From: Orobanche coerulescens
Lineage: Eukaryota; Streptophyta; Magnoliopsida; Lamiales; Orobanchaceae
Reading direction: 5' to 3'
Length of the DNA stretch: 64,000 bases
Assembly: GCA_033398695.1 (NCBI GenBank)
Contig: CM065814.1
Span: forward strand, 79,440,358 to 79,504,357
This document shows positions 33,048 through 44,064 of this stretch, piece by piece. How positions within the stretch are numbered: the first letter of the stretch is position 1; each line of letters starts with the position of its first letter. The position numbers and the translations under genes were made by a program. Below the pieces are notes generated by a model that saw only the letters and a program-made list of their open reading frames with translations, was not told the origin of the DNA and ran no database searches.

Positions 33048-34084
33048 TGTTAGAAGGATGCCCTCGAATGCCACTCAGAGGATGTTGAGTGAAGGCATTA
33101 TTATGTAAATCATTATCATAAGGCAATTGTTTGTTTCTTTATTTAGTGGCAGTTACTGGCATTCCTGACTCGTAAATATATATATATATATATAGAAACT
33201 AGTCTGTGTATTTGAGAGCAAAACATCCCACTCCTTATTGGATAAGGGGATCGGCACTGGAAAGGTTTATAGCTCAAATACTTAATCGTTCGCAAGTCGA
33301 TGAAACTTAACTGGGCGTTAAGCTTATGTGAAGACTTGTATGACGTGGTCTTTAACGTGGAGAGTGCTTGTCGAACACTAATGGTTAGTGGAAGCACACA
33401 TTATAAGTATACTAATTGGATTAGTATACTCGAACCGACTCACCCTCGATTCGTCACACGGATTTCACTCCGGGACAGTCAATGACAGAATCAAAAGATT
33501 GTGATAGGTATTCGTGAACCTTCGACTTGAGGATTTGGTAGGGATGTTCTTGTGACGTTAAGATTTTCATTAGAGTAGTTCAACCCAGAAAATCGAAAGG
33601 TGGGGGTCAACCTCGACGTGCGTCTTGACGGGCAAGTAGCAGGTCCTACTGAATACCAAGATAGAATTCTTTCTCCTGTTAGTGAACGGGTTATATGTCC
33701 TATGCGGTTATTGGCAGATGAGATCATAAGTCTTTGGCCAAAGCATTGGATCTAGTTGTATTAGTTACACGAGAGCTCGATGATCTTGATTTTCATTAAC
33801 GCATGCATAACGTTAAGTACAGATAGGGTTTGACTGACTGTGACCCTATAACTTGATCGGAACATTTGAAAGAAGGGTTTATACGTATACTGGTATTCAC
33901 GATAGAATGGCTCTTGAATGATCCCAATCATTCATTCTCAATTGGGGTACAGTGTAGGTCGTCAGGCTGGCTAGGTGGTGCTACTACTCATTGATTCCTC
34001 CCATTGATAATTGAGACGAACCTACCGAGTCACGCAATAGGATTGACGATGGAATGAATCGAGCTTATTCTCTCATGATAAATA

Positions 34085-34279
34085 TTAGATATTGGATATC
34101 TAATTTATTGGACATTGGATGTCTAAATTAGTTAATTGGATAAATTAATTTATGGCCTAATGAATTAAATAAATTATTGGGTGATTAGTTTAATTCATAG
34201 ATATAATTATTTCTTCGAGAAATTAATTATATTATTTTGTATTTGATATAATTAATTAATTGGATTAATTAATTTATAT
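34085..34279. repeat. Array of six hairpins ending at the TATA box (Angela-like LTR)
   Basis: Inverted repeats follow each other almost without gaps: 34085-34103 (TTAGATAT-TGG-ATATCTAA), 34108-34126 (one G-T pair), 34124-34152, 34160-34198 (ATGAATTAAA/TTTAATTCAT with inner arms around TTGGG), 34201-34232 and 34246-34279. Five of six have TGG at the apex; the fifth has TTCGA here but TTGGA in the D 3' LTR. Equivalent arrays lie at 47045-47250, 56310-56530 and about 63760-63980. Confidence 0.85.
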
Positions 34280-34282
34280 AAA
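34275..34282 (+). promoter_or_regulatory. TATA box of the element D LTR
   Basis: TATATAAA within the right arm of the sixth hairpin. The corresponding TATAAATA in element E is at 56526-56533. Confidence 0.65.
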
Positions 34283-35031
34283 TACATCGAAACGGAATTG
34301 GAGTTTATCTATTTGGAATCAAGGGAGTCCGAAATGAACCGAACTCATCCGATTCCATCTAGATGGCCGCCCCCTTCCACTCACCTTCCCTCTTGGTCTT
34401 TGTCTCCATTTTATAATGGAAGACAAATGACTTTAAGAGATATGATATCTCTTATTATATGGAAAATGTGATTTGAAGTGTTGGAATGAATAATAAAATG
34501 AAGATGACGTCTCTTCTCCCTTACTAAGTGAATCTCACGGTTTTGGGCAAGAGAAAAAGAGAGAGAAACATTTTTCCAAGTCTTCATCTTCTTCATTATT
34601 GTTCTTGAGTTTTTCTTGGAGAAAAATTGAGAGATAATTGAGAGATTGTAAGTTATACACTTAGAGTGTTATAATCACATTTGAAAGCTTCACCATCCTT
34701 GCTCTAGCTGTATCCTTGGAGGATAGCAAGGTGTTGTCATTCCGATCATTTTTCCAGCACGTAGCAAGTAGAGACACGATGCTTTCGGCGTTGGATCATT
34801 CAAGAGCTTGGAGCGGATTGGATTTTTGGAAAGCATTTAAAGCTTGGGGAATCGCTCAAGATAAGAACACCATTAATCAACGGACTACAAGAGTATGATT
34901 TCAAATCTTCCTTTGTTCATTTAATATTCGTATATACATAGCATGATCGATCCTCGCAGGGATTTAGATTGAATTAATTTTCTTTTTACCTCTTCCGCTG
35001 GGCCTTCGATTTAGGCACCGAATCCCAACAG

Positions 35032-35047
35032 TGGTATCGGAGCGTAG
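35032..35047 (+). promoter_or_regulatory. Primer-binding site of element D (iMet type)
   Basis: TGGTATCGGAGCGTAG starts one base after the LTR end CCCAACA; complementary to initiator tRNA-Met in its first 12 bases. Confidence 0.88.
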
Positions 35048-35327
35048 GTCTTGCGATCGTATATACGATATTTGTATTTGGAATGCTTGGTTCGATGGTG
35101 AATAATTTGGAATCATTTATAGTCATAATCATGGTGTATGTTTTTCGTTCATTGTAGTTATATTTTTCATAAATTTATGTCTAAACATAAATCTTTAATT
35201 TCTGGGAAATGTGATTTATATTGAAGATATGAAAGTTGGAAAATATTGATATTGGATATCCGTTCGAAAATATAGCCCTGAATCATCGTTGGATGATTTT
35301 TCGGATGGGGGCACGAATCTGCCCAGG

Positions 35328-35535
35328 TGACCCGACCGTGTCGATTGGAACGGGCCGTGCCACGCAGGCCAGTCTCGGAGACTGTCGGGGTAACCCGACC
35401 GTGCCAGGCAGGCTAGTCTCGGAGACTGCCGGGGTAACCCAAACGTGCCATTCGGCACGGGCCGTGTCGGGCAAGCAGATGACAGCCGAGGTAACCCGAC
35501 CGTGCCAATCGGCACGGGCCGTGTCCGGCAGGCAG
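35328..35535 (+). repeat. GC-rich repeat island in the leader of element D
   Basis: Four units begin at 35328, 35391, 35435 and 35492 (spacing 63, 44 and 57 bp), each opening with T(A/G)ACCCGACCGTG or close to it. They hold the dyad CGTGCCAATCGGCACG and AGTCTCGGAGACT. The flanking leader (35048-36750) is AT-rich, untranslated and matches element E, but E has a different GC-rich island at this place. Confidence 0.8.
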
Positions 35536-36750
35536 TTTCGTCCTGGCTTCGATTTTTCGTGTATTTCAGAAAATTAATCTTCCGCATGTTAAATTAGATT
35601 TAATATGATTAAAATGATTTATGGTATTTCATTTTAAAATGGAAATTTGATTAATTGGAATAGTTGTGGATGACCGAATTATTTTGAATGTTTTCATATT
35701 ACCGGTTGTGTGAATTAATTGGATCAATTCTATTTATTGATTAGATCGATATATATATTTATACGCTGTATCCATTTATTTAGTATTTATTGGATGAATT
35801 CTTTTGAATGGGGATGTGGTTCATGAACTTAGTTTTGAATCATTCAGTTTTATTCGATTGGGTTGTAAAGGCCATTTGAGCTTATTTATTTTACTAGAAT
35901 TATTTCTTTCTAGGATGCAATATTTCAATGTAAAATTTATATGTAATGACGAAGACCGGAGGAAGATCCATTCGAGAATACGAATATTCAAGACCGAAGA
36001 CTTGTAATTAGATTACGGAGTTTTTTTATTCTAGGAATGGTACATGAACTACATGTTGGTAGCAACTAGGTTGTGGATGTTTATTCATATGGTATGAATG
36101 CACAAAGGCGCTTGAATGAATTAATGTGCAAAATGTAATATTAATCGCGGAAATTATCCCACGACAAATTATTAAGTTTAAAAGGTTTCAAGGTTTTCCT
36201 TCCCTCCATCGAGCTTTTGGAAAATTGAAATCCAAGCCAGATGTGTTATGCTTATGAGTTATCGGGGTAGTCGTTCGGGGAGGATGGATAAATTATCAGG
36301 AGCGCAATGGATGCCCTCGGTTGGAGCAAATTTTATCCCTAGAAACCTGATAGGTTGCAGGATAAGATTCAATTGTGAAACTGATTTGCGTCAATGGTAT
36401 AAACTTAACTTGTTCACGAACCATAGAAACCGTATAGGTTGAGGGGAGTGAACAAGGGAAAAAAGAAGATTGAATCATCTATTAGATGGGTTGGTGTTGG
36501 ACACCACTTTATGAAAATTAATAGACTAGAAACCTGTTCGGTTGCCCTCGATTAAAATTTATAAACAACTCGATCACCACTATGAAGTAGAGCGAACGAT
36601 ACTTCTGGATTTCACATGGGAGTGTGTTATTCCAATAAAAATAGTGGGAGCTGGGTTAAAGAATAGAAAAGACCTTAATTTTATACTCAGATAATAATTG
36701 AACGAGTCACTAATTAATCTGTCATACTTAATGCAGACATAACTCTCAAT

Positions 36751-38083
36751 ATGACAATGAACCCACTCGCAATTCTACTCGAAAAGAAAACCTTAATCGG
36801 ATCTAACTTTTTGGATTGTCTCCGCAATCTGTTGATAGTCCTCAGTATAGAGGTACTGGGATACGTCTTGGAGACGGACATTCCGGCGCCTCCAGTGCGG
36901 ACAAGAGCCAATTAGGAAGAGATTGAAAACCACGAAAAGTGGGTTAAGGATGACGTAAAAGTCCGTGCTTATATGATGGCTTCTATGTCTAATGAGTTTC
37001 AGAGAGCTCATGAGAAAACGACTTATGCTAGGCAGATTTTATCTCACTTAACCGAGTTTTATGGTGAGCACAGTCGAACTGCTAGATATGAGATATCCAA
37101 GCAACTGTTCGGTGCAAGGATGTAGGAAGGTGAGAAGGTTGGGGACCACGTCCTCAAAATGACATCTATGATCGAGAGATTGGAGGCTCTTGATTTTAAT
37201 ATGGATATTTCTCTTCAGACCGACCTTATCCTACAGTCTCTCCCTGATTCCTTCTCATAGTTTATAATGAATTTCAACTGCAATGAGATTACGTGCAACT
37301 TAGCAGGGTTGATGAACAAACTCGTGACCGCTCAGTCTCAGATGAAGACTCCGGGGATGAAGGAGTCTGCCCTTGTGATTTCTTCAGGACCTCGGAGGTC
37401 TAAGAATAAGAAGAAGAAGAACAAGAAGCAGACGGAATCACAAGTCAAGGACTTTAAAGGTAAGGGCAAGGCCCCGATGGTTCCAAAGAGCAAGAAGAAG
37501 GACGCTTGTCTCAAATGCTGTGAGCTGGGCTACTCGTCTAGAGACTATCCAATTATTCATGGCGCTTCAGGTACAGAACTTTTAGTTTTGGAAACAAATT
37601 GTTCTGCTACTGTATTTTCTACTTCGTGGATACTGGATTCTGGTGCTAGTTCTCATATTTGTACCGTGAATCAGGATCTGGAACAAAGTAGGAAGCTTGG
37701 AGCTGGGGAAGTGATGATTACTGTCGGAAGCGGGCATAGTGTCGAGGCAAACGACATAGGATCACTTTTTTTGGGTTTAGAATCCAACTTTGTTTTAACT
37801 TTAGAAGATGTACTTGTTTTGCCCAAGGGGCATAAAAACATTGTATCTATTCCGGTCATGGATCGGAAAGGCTTTTCATTTTTTCATTGGTGATGGTTCC
37901 TGCAAAATTTATTTTAGAAATAAACTCGTGGGCACTGCTACATTGTTAAATGAATTGTATCATCTAAACCTTAGTAACAAAGTCGTTGTGAATACTATGA
38001 CTAGGAAGTGTGGTAGGAATGAAACTAATCAAGTTTTGAAATGGCATCTTAGACTTGATCATGTTGGTCAGACCAAGGTTTAA
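36751..38083 (+). pseudogene. gag: Element D gag-protease
   Basis: The start ATG at 36751 (MTMNPLAILLEKKTLIGSNF) matches that of element E. The capsid part shows ETDIPAPP, ENHEKWVKDDVKVRAYMMAS and ILSHLTEFYGEHSRTARYEI. In-frame stops occur at 36914 (CAG to TAG), 37123 and 37258. From 37267 the frame is open to 37893: FNCNEITCNLAGLMNK, a Lys-rich run and a damaged zinc knuckle (CLKCCELGYSSRDYP, with the His and last Cys changed to Tyr). The protease site WILDSGASSHIC is canonical. A one-base change at about 37886 shifts the frame into SFFIGDGSCKIYFRN-type sequence, which leads to the integrase zinc finger (KWHLRLDHVGQTKV, 38038-38080). Confidence 0.88.
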
Positions 38084-38850
38084 AAAATGGAAAAAGATGA
38101 ACTTATAGGTCCATTGGGATCGTATCTTTTTCCTACTTGTGAATCTTGCCTTAAAGGCAAAATAACTGAGTCCCCCTGCACAAGGACTTTTGAAAGAGCC
38201 GCTGATAAACTAGGATTAATCCATACCGACGTATGAGGTGCTTTGGAAGCAGCACCTGATGGATATCAGTATTTCATTACGTTTACAGATGATCATACTA
38301 GGTATGGTTATGTATACTTAATGAAACATAAATCCGAGGCCTTTGAGAAATTCCTGGAATTTAAGGCCCTAGTCGAAAAACAAACTGGTAATCATATCAA
38401 AGCACTTCGGTCGGACCGAGGTGGCGAGTATATGAGTGCGGAGTTTGATAAGTTCCTAAAGGAACATAGAATAGTATCACAACTAATACCTCCAGGTACT
38501 CCTCAGTTAAATGGTGTGTCAGAAAGAAGGAACCGGACCTTGTTGAACATGGTTTATTCTATACTAGGCTATACTGACTTGCTGATTTACTTGTGGGGGT
38601 ATGCACTCCTGACTGCTGCTTATATATTAACAAATGTCCTTCTAAATCCATTCCTAAAACTCCACATGAGATGTGGGGGGCAGGAAACCAAGTCTTAATC
38701 ACATTAGGATTTGGGGATGTCTCGCCTATGTCAAGAAGACTAAGGTGGAAAAGTTGGAAGCGAGGTCCGTGAAGGGACGTTTTACTGGATTCCCATATGG
38801 GATGATGGGTTATCTATTCTACATGCCCGAAGATTGAAAGATCGTTGTTC
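38084..38850 (+). pseudogene. pol: Element D integrase
   Basis: Continues from the HHCC finger (TCESCLKGK at about 38140) to DKLGLIHTDV with the first catalytic Asp, then a stop at 38236. The 38243-38698 frame contains YQYFITFTDDHTRYGYVYLM, KALRSDRGGEYMS (second Asp) and PQLNGVSERRNRTLLNMV (Glu), so the D,D-35-E triad is present. Frameshifts near 38635 and 38697 break the C-terminal part (PHEMWEGRKP-type region, then YVKKTKVEKLEA in another frame). Inactive as it stands. Confidence 0.88.
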
Positions 38851-38852
38851 CT

Positions 38853-39831
38853 TTGCAAGCACACTTCCTGGAAGATGAGTTCATTCAGGAAGGCGGAACA
38901 GGTAGAAGTATTTCTTTGGAAGAATACAATGAAACTCCTCAGGAGACACCTGTGCAAGAAATTAGAACTGAACCTTCTGAAACAAATGTACAACCACCTA
39001 GTAGGTCTAGTAGGGTGTCTCATTTACCTGAGAGGTATGGCCTTGTACATCTGGAGGAGCTGGGTCTCTATGAGGTTCCAGGTGATATCCAAGAGGCCGA
39101 CCCAACGACCTATGACCAAGCGATGGTGGATGTAGACTCCGCAAAATGGCGTGAAGCTATGGAAGCTGAGATAGACTCGATACATGTCAATAAGGTCTGG
39201 ACTCTAATAGAACACCCCAAGGGCATAATGCCTATTGGGAACAAGTGGATCTACAAGAGAAAGACTGATTGTGATGGCAAGGTTGACGCCTATAAGGCCA
39301 GGCTTGTGGCAAAGGGTTATACCCAAAAGGAAGGGATCGATTACCATGATACCTTCTCGCCTGTAGCCATGATCAAGTCTATTCGCATGATGCTTGCTAT
39401 AGCTGCCTACCACGATTATGATATATGGCAAATGGACGTAAAGACGGCTTTCCTTAATGGATTCCTCGGGGAGGAAATATATATGGAGCATCCTAAAGGC
39501 TTTGCGTCCGAGGTCGATATTCAGAAAATGTGCAAGCTTCAGCGTTCCATTTATGGACTGAAGCAAGCTTCCCGTAGTTGGAACCTTCATTTTGATGAAG
39601 CAGTTAAAGAGTTTGACTTCGTGCAAAATGAAGAGGAACCTTGTGTATACAAGAGGGTTAGTGGGAGCAATATCGCATTTTTAGTACTATATGTAGATGA
39701 CATTCTACTAATAGGAAATGATGTGGGAATGCTCAGTTCTGTGGAAGCCTGGCTTTTGAGTAACTTTTCCATGAAAGACGTGGGAGAATCTACCTATGTT
39801 CTTGGTACTCGGCTCTATTAGGATAGAGCGA
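38853..39831 (+). CDS. pol: Element D reverse transcriptase segment
   Basis: A 322-codon open frame. After an integrase-RT linker (EEYNETPQETPVQEI, then SHLPERYGLVHLEELGLYEV) it carries the whole Copia RT: KWREAMEAEIDSIHVNKVWT, GNKWIYKRKT, YKARLVAKGYTQKEGIDYHD, TFSPVAMIKSIRMMLAIAAY, QMDVKTAFLNGFLGEEIYME (first Asp), SIYGLKQASRSWN and VLYVDDILLIGNDVGM (the YVDD catalytic box, intact). It ends in VLGTRLY with a TAG where element E has Arg. The start used is arbitrary because the original polyprotein began upstream. RT copies element RNA to DNA in virus-like particles. Confidence 0.9.
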
Positions 39832-40643
39832 AGAGAACGATAGGTATTTCCCAAGCCCTCTATATAGATAAAATCTTAAAGCGATTTAAGATGGATGATT
39901 CTAAAGAGGGTTCCTATCGATGCGACATGGAATAAAACGCTCCTTGAAGATGTGTCCTCAAAGTGAAGAACAACGAAAGGAAATGAGTAATATACCATAT
40001 GCTTCGGCCGTGGGTAACCTTATGTATGCTATGTTGTGTACGAGACCTGACATTGCACATGCTGTTAGCGTGGTAAGTAGGTTTCAGGCAAACCCGGGTA
40101 GGGAACATTAGACTGTCGTAAAGAACGTTCTCAAGTACTTGAGAAGGACTAGAGATATGGTTCTGATGTATGGCGGTGGAGAACTGAATGTAGTGGGATT
40201 CACTGATTCGGACTTCCAAGGATAGAAAGACGATTTGATGTCTACTTCTGGCTACATATTTACTCTTAATGGAGGAGCAGTATCTTGGCGTAGCGCCAAG
40301 CAAAGCGTGACTGCTGATTCCACCTGTCAGGTTGAGTATCAAGCAGCCTCGGAGGATTCCAAGGAAGGGTTCTGTATTAAGAAGTTTCTGGTAGAACTTC
40401 AAGTGATACCATGTGCTGAGCTGCCTGTTCCGCTGTACTGCGACAACGACGGAGCTGTAGCGCAGGCCAAGGAGCCGAGGTTTCACAACAGTAATAGAAT
40501 TTGTTCGCAAGGGATACATTGTGCTGCATATAGTAGACTCGGCCGACAACGTCGCCGATCCACTGACCAAGCCACTTTCTCAGACTAGCTTGGAGTGTCA
40601 TCTGGAGAACATAGGTATTAGATATCATAGTGTGTGGCATTGA
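39832..40643 (+). pseudogene. pol: Element D RNase H
   Basis: After the stop at about 39820 the reading goes on through LYIDKILKRFKMDDS, a frameshift, then NIPYASAVGNLMYAMLCTRP and DIAHAVSVVSRFQANPGREH, a TAG (Trp in E), DVVGFTDSDFQG-type sequence, another TAG, then STSGYIFTLNGGAVSWRSAK, STCQVEYQAASEDSKEGFCI and LYCDNDGAVAQAKEPRFHNS. The end (to the TGA at 40643, matching HSVWH) is frameshifted. The RNase H residues Asp (FTDSD), Glu (EYQAA) and Asp (CDN) are still readable. Three of the stops are TGG-to-TAG or CAG-to-TAG type transitions. Confidence 0.85.
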
Positions 40644-40645
40644 GT

Positions 40646-40658
40646 GCAAGTGGGAGAT
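40646..40658 (+). promoter_or_regulatory. Polypurine tract of element D
   Basis: CAAGTGGGAGAT abuts the 3' LTR start (TGTCAGG at 40659). Element E has GCAAGTGGGAGGT at the same place. Confidence 0.8.
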
Positions 40659-41050
40659 TGTCAGGAGTATGCCCTCGAATGCCACTCATAGGATGTTGAG
40701 TGAGGGTAGTGTACTTGTTATTATGTAAATCATTATCATAAGGCAATTGTTTGTTTCTTTATTTACTGGTAGTTACTGGCATTCCTGACTTGTAAATATA
40801 TATATATATATATATATAAACTAGTCTGTGTATTTGAGAGCAAAACATTCCACTCCTTATTGGATAAGTGGATCGGCACTGGAAAGGTTTATAGCTCAAA
40901 TACTTAATCATTCACAAGTCGATGAAACTTGACTGGGCGTTAAGTTTATGTGAATACTTGTATGACGTGTTTTTTGACGTGGAGAGTGCCTGTCGAACAC
41001 TAATGGTTAGTGGGAGCACACATTATAATTATGCTAATTGGATTAATATA
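40659..41050 (+). repeat. 3' LTR of element D, left part (split by CACTA)
   Basis: Starts TGTCAGGAGTATGCCC and matches the 5' LTR up to TTGGATTAATATA at 41050, where the CACTA-like element begins. The LTR resumes at 46400 with CTCGAACCGACTCACCC and ends at 47981. Confidence 0.92.
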
Positions 41051-41871
41051 TACTACACCATATATGGGTTTCAGCAACACCTGAAAAACTGTATTCAAAA
41101 GTCCAAAAAGTGTTGCTGAAGCTAGAAAAACAAGCTATGGCTACACTTTGACCAAATTCGAAAGTGTTACAAAAACGGCCGCAACCATAGGGGTCTAAGG
41201 TAACACTTTTCTTTTTTTTGGTAACATGTTAAAAAAGTGTAGCAATAGACCCCTATGCCAACACTTTTATTGTCTGTGGCTACACTAGATTTTGTGTTGC
41301 TGTAAGGTCACACTTTTATATATTTTGTGACACAAAGATTTGTGGAGCCGTAGACCTATGGCAACACTCATGAGGTCTAATGTAACATTAAATTGTGAAA
41401 CACTTTGACATCTTTACCAATAATTTTAACACTATGGCTACACTTATATATGAACAGTTTTAACTTTTGCCAACACACTTTTAATCTTTGCCAACACAAT
41501 TTTTATATTTTGCCAACAGAAAGAATTATAAATTATAGTCTATGGCTATATTTTTGCAGGTTTTTACCAACATTTTTCATGCTAAAAAGCAAAATATTAT
41601 ATTGAAAAATAAATATTACCATAAAACAGTCAATACCATTAAAACAATGTCAACCATAACAACATCCAAAATATTCAATCCATAATAGCTAAGAACAAGT
41701 TACGATCGCAATCCACAAATATAACAAAACTACTTGAGTCACTTAGCTAGCATAATAAAAAATGATGAGATCAGTCAAGGAGTGACATTGTCACCGCCAT
41801 AGGACTCCTCGACTGATTTCTGAGAGTCATCAATCTTTAAGTTCAAATCAGGATTCTTCTCAGCCAACATT

Positions 41872-42130
41872 TTCATCATTTCTCGAACTCTTTGGTCAAG
41901 TTTTTATCCATCTCTTGTTGAAGTTGGGCCCTGATCTTAGCAGTTAGGTCCGCCACGTACTGATCAGCAACTTGAACAGATGGTGATACTGAAGACTTCG
42001 ATTTTGTTTTTTTTTTCTGAATAAGTCTCCCAATTAGATAAGATGGTCGGTGTTCTTTGCCATCATGAATCAATTTATTAGCAGCCTCAACACTTTCCGT
42101 TTCAAGAGCTTTCTTAACATCAGCCTGTAA
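41872..42130 (-). pseudogene. Possible CACTA transposase-associated exon
   Basis: On the minus strand an acceptor-like TTTATTTACAG precedes a frame reading ADVKKALETESVEAANKLIH and DGKEHRPSYLIGRLIQKKKT, then a Gln/Lys-rich helix (IRAQLQQEMDKNLTKEFEK) and a stop at 41876. Similar HRPSYLIGR-type segments followed by a helical tail occur in C-terminal parts of plant En/Spm-type proteins, as far as I recall; the match is short. No other transposase exon, in particular no catalytic domain, is seen in the element, so it is presumably non-autonomous. Confidence 0.4.
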
Positions 42131-42248
42131 ATAAAAGTATCAAGTATTTCCCTCAAATAATTAACAGAAACATAAAATACAAACAATAACAATAATGGAA
42201 AATTATCTTAATTCCTATTTCATAAGTAGTTATAATATACAGTAGCTA

Positions 42249-42780
42249 ATTTTACCCAATCTTCAAGAAAAAAAAAAGCATGCATAACCGGAACCTAAAC
42301 AACAGGAGCAGATAAAAGCATGCATAACCAGAACCTAAAAAACAGGAGCAGAAAATAAGAAGCATAAATCTATCTAGTTTGCACTTCCAGTAATCAGCTA
42401 AGCTACCTGCTTTAAATTTTACCCAATCTTCAAGAAAAAAAAAGAAAAAAAGAAGAAGAAGAACATAGTATACATTTCAAGTAATGGCAGAAGACATCAA
42501 CACAACCATCAATAAACAAAAAAATGCCTAGAGGATCTCCTTAAGTCTCATGTACAATTTATGTTAGTTTGAATTTTTTGTTCAAAAATCCTGCTTGAGG
42601 ATCGTTTTCATTGTTAACTGAATCAAAGACAAATCTATTTGGTTTGATCCTTTTAACCATTTACTATTACACTTTGCAAATATAAGCATGCATAACCGGA
42701 ACCTAAACAACAGGAGCAGAAAATAAGAAGCAGAAAATAAGAAGCAGAAATCTCAACAGAAATATATATCTATCTTCTGA
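42249..42780 (+). repeat. Duplicated segments inside the CACTA-like element
   Basis: AGCATGCATAACCGGAACCT followed by AAACAACAGGAGCAGA occurs at 42278, 42318 (two changes) and 42684. TTTTACCCAATCTTCAAG followed by an A-rich run occurs at 42251 and about 42417. Local segmental duplication without coding content. Confidence 0.85.
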
Positions 42781-43018
42781 GATGGTATCGGAGCAGGAAT
42801 GATAGAGATTAGAAAAGGAGCTTGAAGTTTTCAACAAAACATCAAACTCAGTCCGCCAGATCCTAATCAAAATAGAAAAATCAATCCTGCATAGATATGT
42901 GAATAGAATCAGGATTAGGGCCTTTATGTATGATAAATTAGACAATCCAGAGGCTGGAGCCTTTATGTATCTGATCCCAAGTATTATATGACTTCCAAAA
43001 ACAATGATGAAATTATAC

Positions 43019-43822
43019 CTTGATTATTTCCACAAGCCGACCCACAGCATTCTCCCCAGGAAACAATGGCTACATAATATGCATTGTCAATATTATGTCA
43101 GGTGAGTATATGAATATCCACATAAAAGGGAAACGAGCAAGTACTTCAATGACAGAAGAAATACGTAGGCAACTAACTTGGCCCAGAAGAAGCTCAGCAA
43201 GCGCACAACCAGCCGACCATATATCGATTGAAGTAGTATATTCCGTTGCACTAAAAATGAGTTCAGGAGCCCTATAAAACCGTGAGCAGATGTATGATAT
43301 GTTTGCTTCACCTCTCACCTATTTTGGAAATGAAGAAGACGTTATCAAAAACACATTAGCAAGAAACAATATAACTAGCAGCACACTTTCAGTTAAAAAC
43401 AATCAAAACATTATAAGACAGGGACAGTAAACCATGTCGGTGCAGAACTTGAAACTGTATCACTTGCTAATATTTTACACTTCCAAAATTGCATATCTTC
43501 ACATGCTGAGTTTGAGGATCAACCTACCAATACATCACGGGAACATCACAAAACGGCAGTCAACTCAAAGTTCTCAGTAATTATGATCTATAAATCATAC
43601 CAAAATATTTTGAGGCTTCAAGTCTCTGCGGCACACCCCAGCAACAGAATACATATAAGCCAAGCCTCTGAAAATCTGCAAAAATTGTCCTATTTATCAT
43701 GTTGAAAACATACAAAAATCAAATTAGAAACATCATATAAAGGAACGAGATACTTCATAGGTAAAGTTTCACGTAGATGAGTGGCATTTTCTGGTTCGTA
43801 TCACTATAACACTTCAGAACAT
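43019..43822 (-). pseudogene. Captured SHAGGY/GSK3-type kinase exons
   Basis: Five consecutive exons, read on the minus strand, are recognisable with introns in place. (1) ~43822-43754: YSDTNQKMPLIYVKLY, degenerate, with a stop. (2) 43675-43601: IFRGLAYMYSVAGVCRRDLK then PQNIL, between TGCAG and GTATG; the catalytic-loop HRD is RRD. (3) 43523-43468: VDPQTQHVKICNFGSV, the DFG motif changed to NFG, with a one-base deletion and a GC donor. (4) 43318-43178: 47 codons, [20 protein letters not shown] and [17 protein letters not shown], the activation loop with the Tyr of SYICSRFYR, good splice sites. (5) 43069-43019: PLFPGENAVGRLVEIIK, good splice sites. The N-lobe and the C-terminal exons are absent. 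Loss of HRD and DFG residues rules out an active kinase. Exon borders match plant GSK3 genes, so genomic DNA was captured, not cDNA. Confidence 0.9.
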
Positions 43823-43827
43823 GATAC

Positions 43828-44064
43828 ATGGTTAGAATTATCAAGTCAATGGGTTCATGGATGGACCAGCAGCTGAAAGTTGGAGATTCTGATCCTCCAA
43901 AAATCTCTGAGAGTGAAAACTTGAATGAGAATCCCGCTTACCTCGTTGAAGATGCAAATAGTGCTGATTACGAGCTGCACTTGGAAGTAAATTCTAATTT
44001 TCTCGATATCGCAACGTTGGAGCAGCGTAGAGCTTATAAATTAGAAATTCAGGTTTGCTTATAA
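43828..44064 (+). CDS. Unrecognised ORF inside the CACTA-like element
   Basis: A 78-codon plus-strand frame, MVRIIKSMGSWMDQQLKVGD to LEQRRAYKLEIQVCL. It has ordinary amino-acid composition with an acidic middle (KISESENLNENPAYLVEDAN) and a helical end. Before the stop there is a donor-like CAG|GTTTGC at about 44052, so it may be an exon, possibly from a second captured gene, transcribed opposite to the kinase exons. I do not recognise the family. It could also be chance. Confidence 0.3.
   Translation: MVRIIKSMGSWMDQQLKVGDSDPPKISESENLNENPAYLVEDANSADYELHLEVNSNFLDIATLEQRRAYKLEIQVCL

Larger units (their letters stand above)
33048..35030 (+). repeat. 5' LTR of element D (1983 bp)
   Basis: Starts TGTTAGAAGGATGCCC and ends CACCGAATCCCAACA. 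An array of six AT-rich hairpins (34085-34279) leads into the TATA box TATATAAA at 34275-34282. A (TA)n tract sits at about 33177-33194. Short ORFs in the LTR, repeated in the other LTR copies, are not genes. Confidence 0.93.

Noticed and set aside
33300..33485. 61-codon ORF also found at 55525-55710 and 63027-63212, suggesting a conserved small gene
   Set aside because: It is present because the LTR itself is repeated; it differs in sequence between copies, lies upstream of the LTR TATA box and has no known domain.
43019..43822. A functional host GSK3 gene
   Set aside because: N-lobe and C-terminal exons are absent, HRD and DFG are altered, one exon is frameshifted, and the piece lies inside a transposon.
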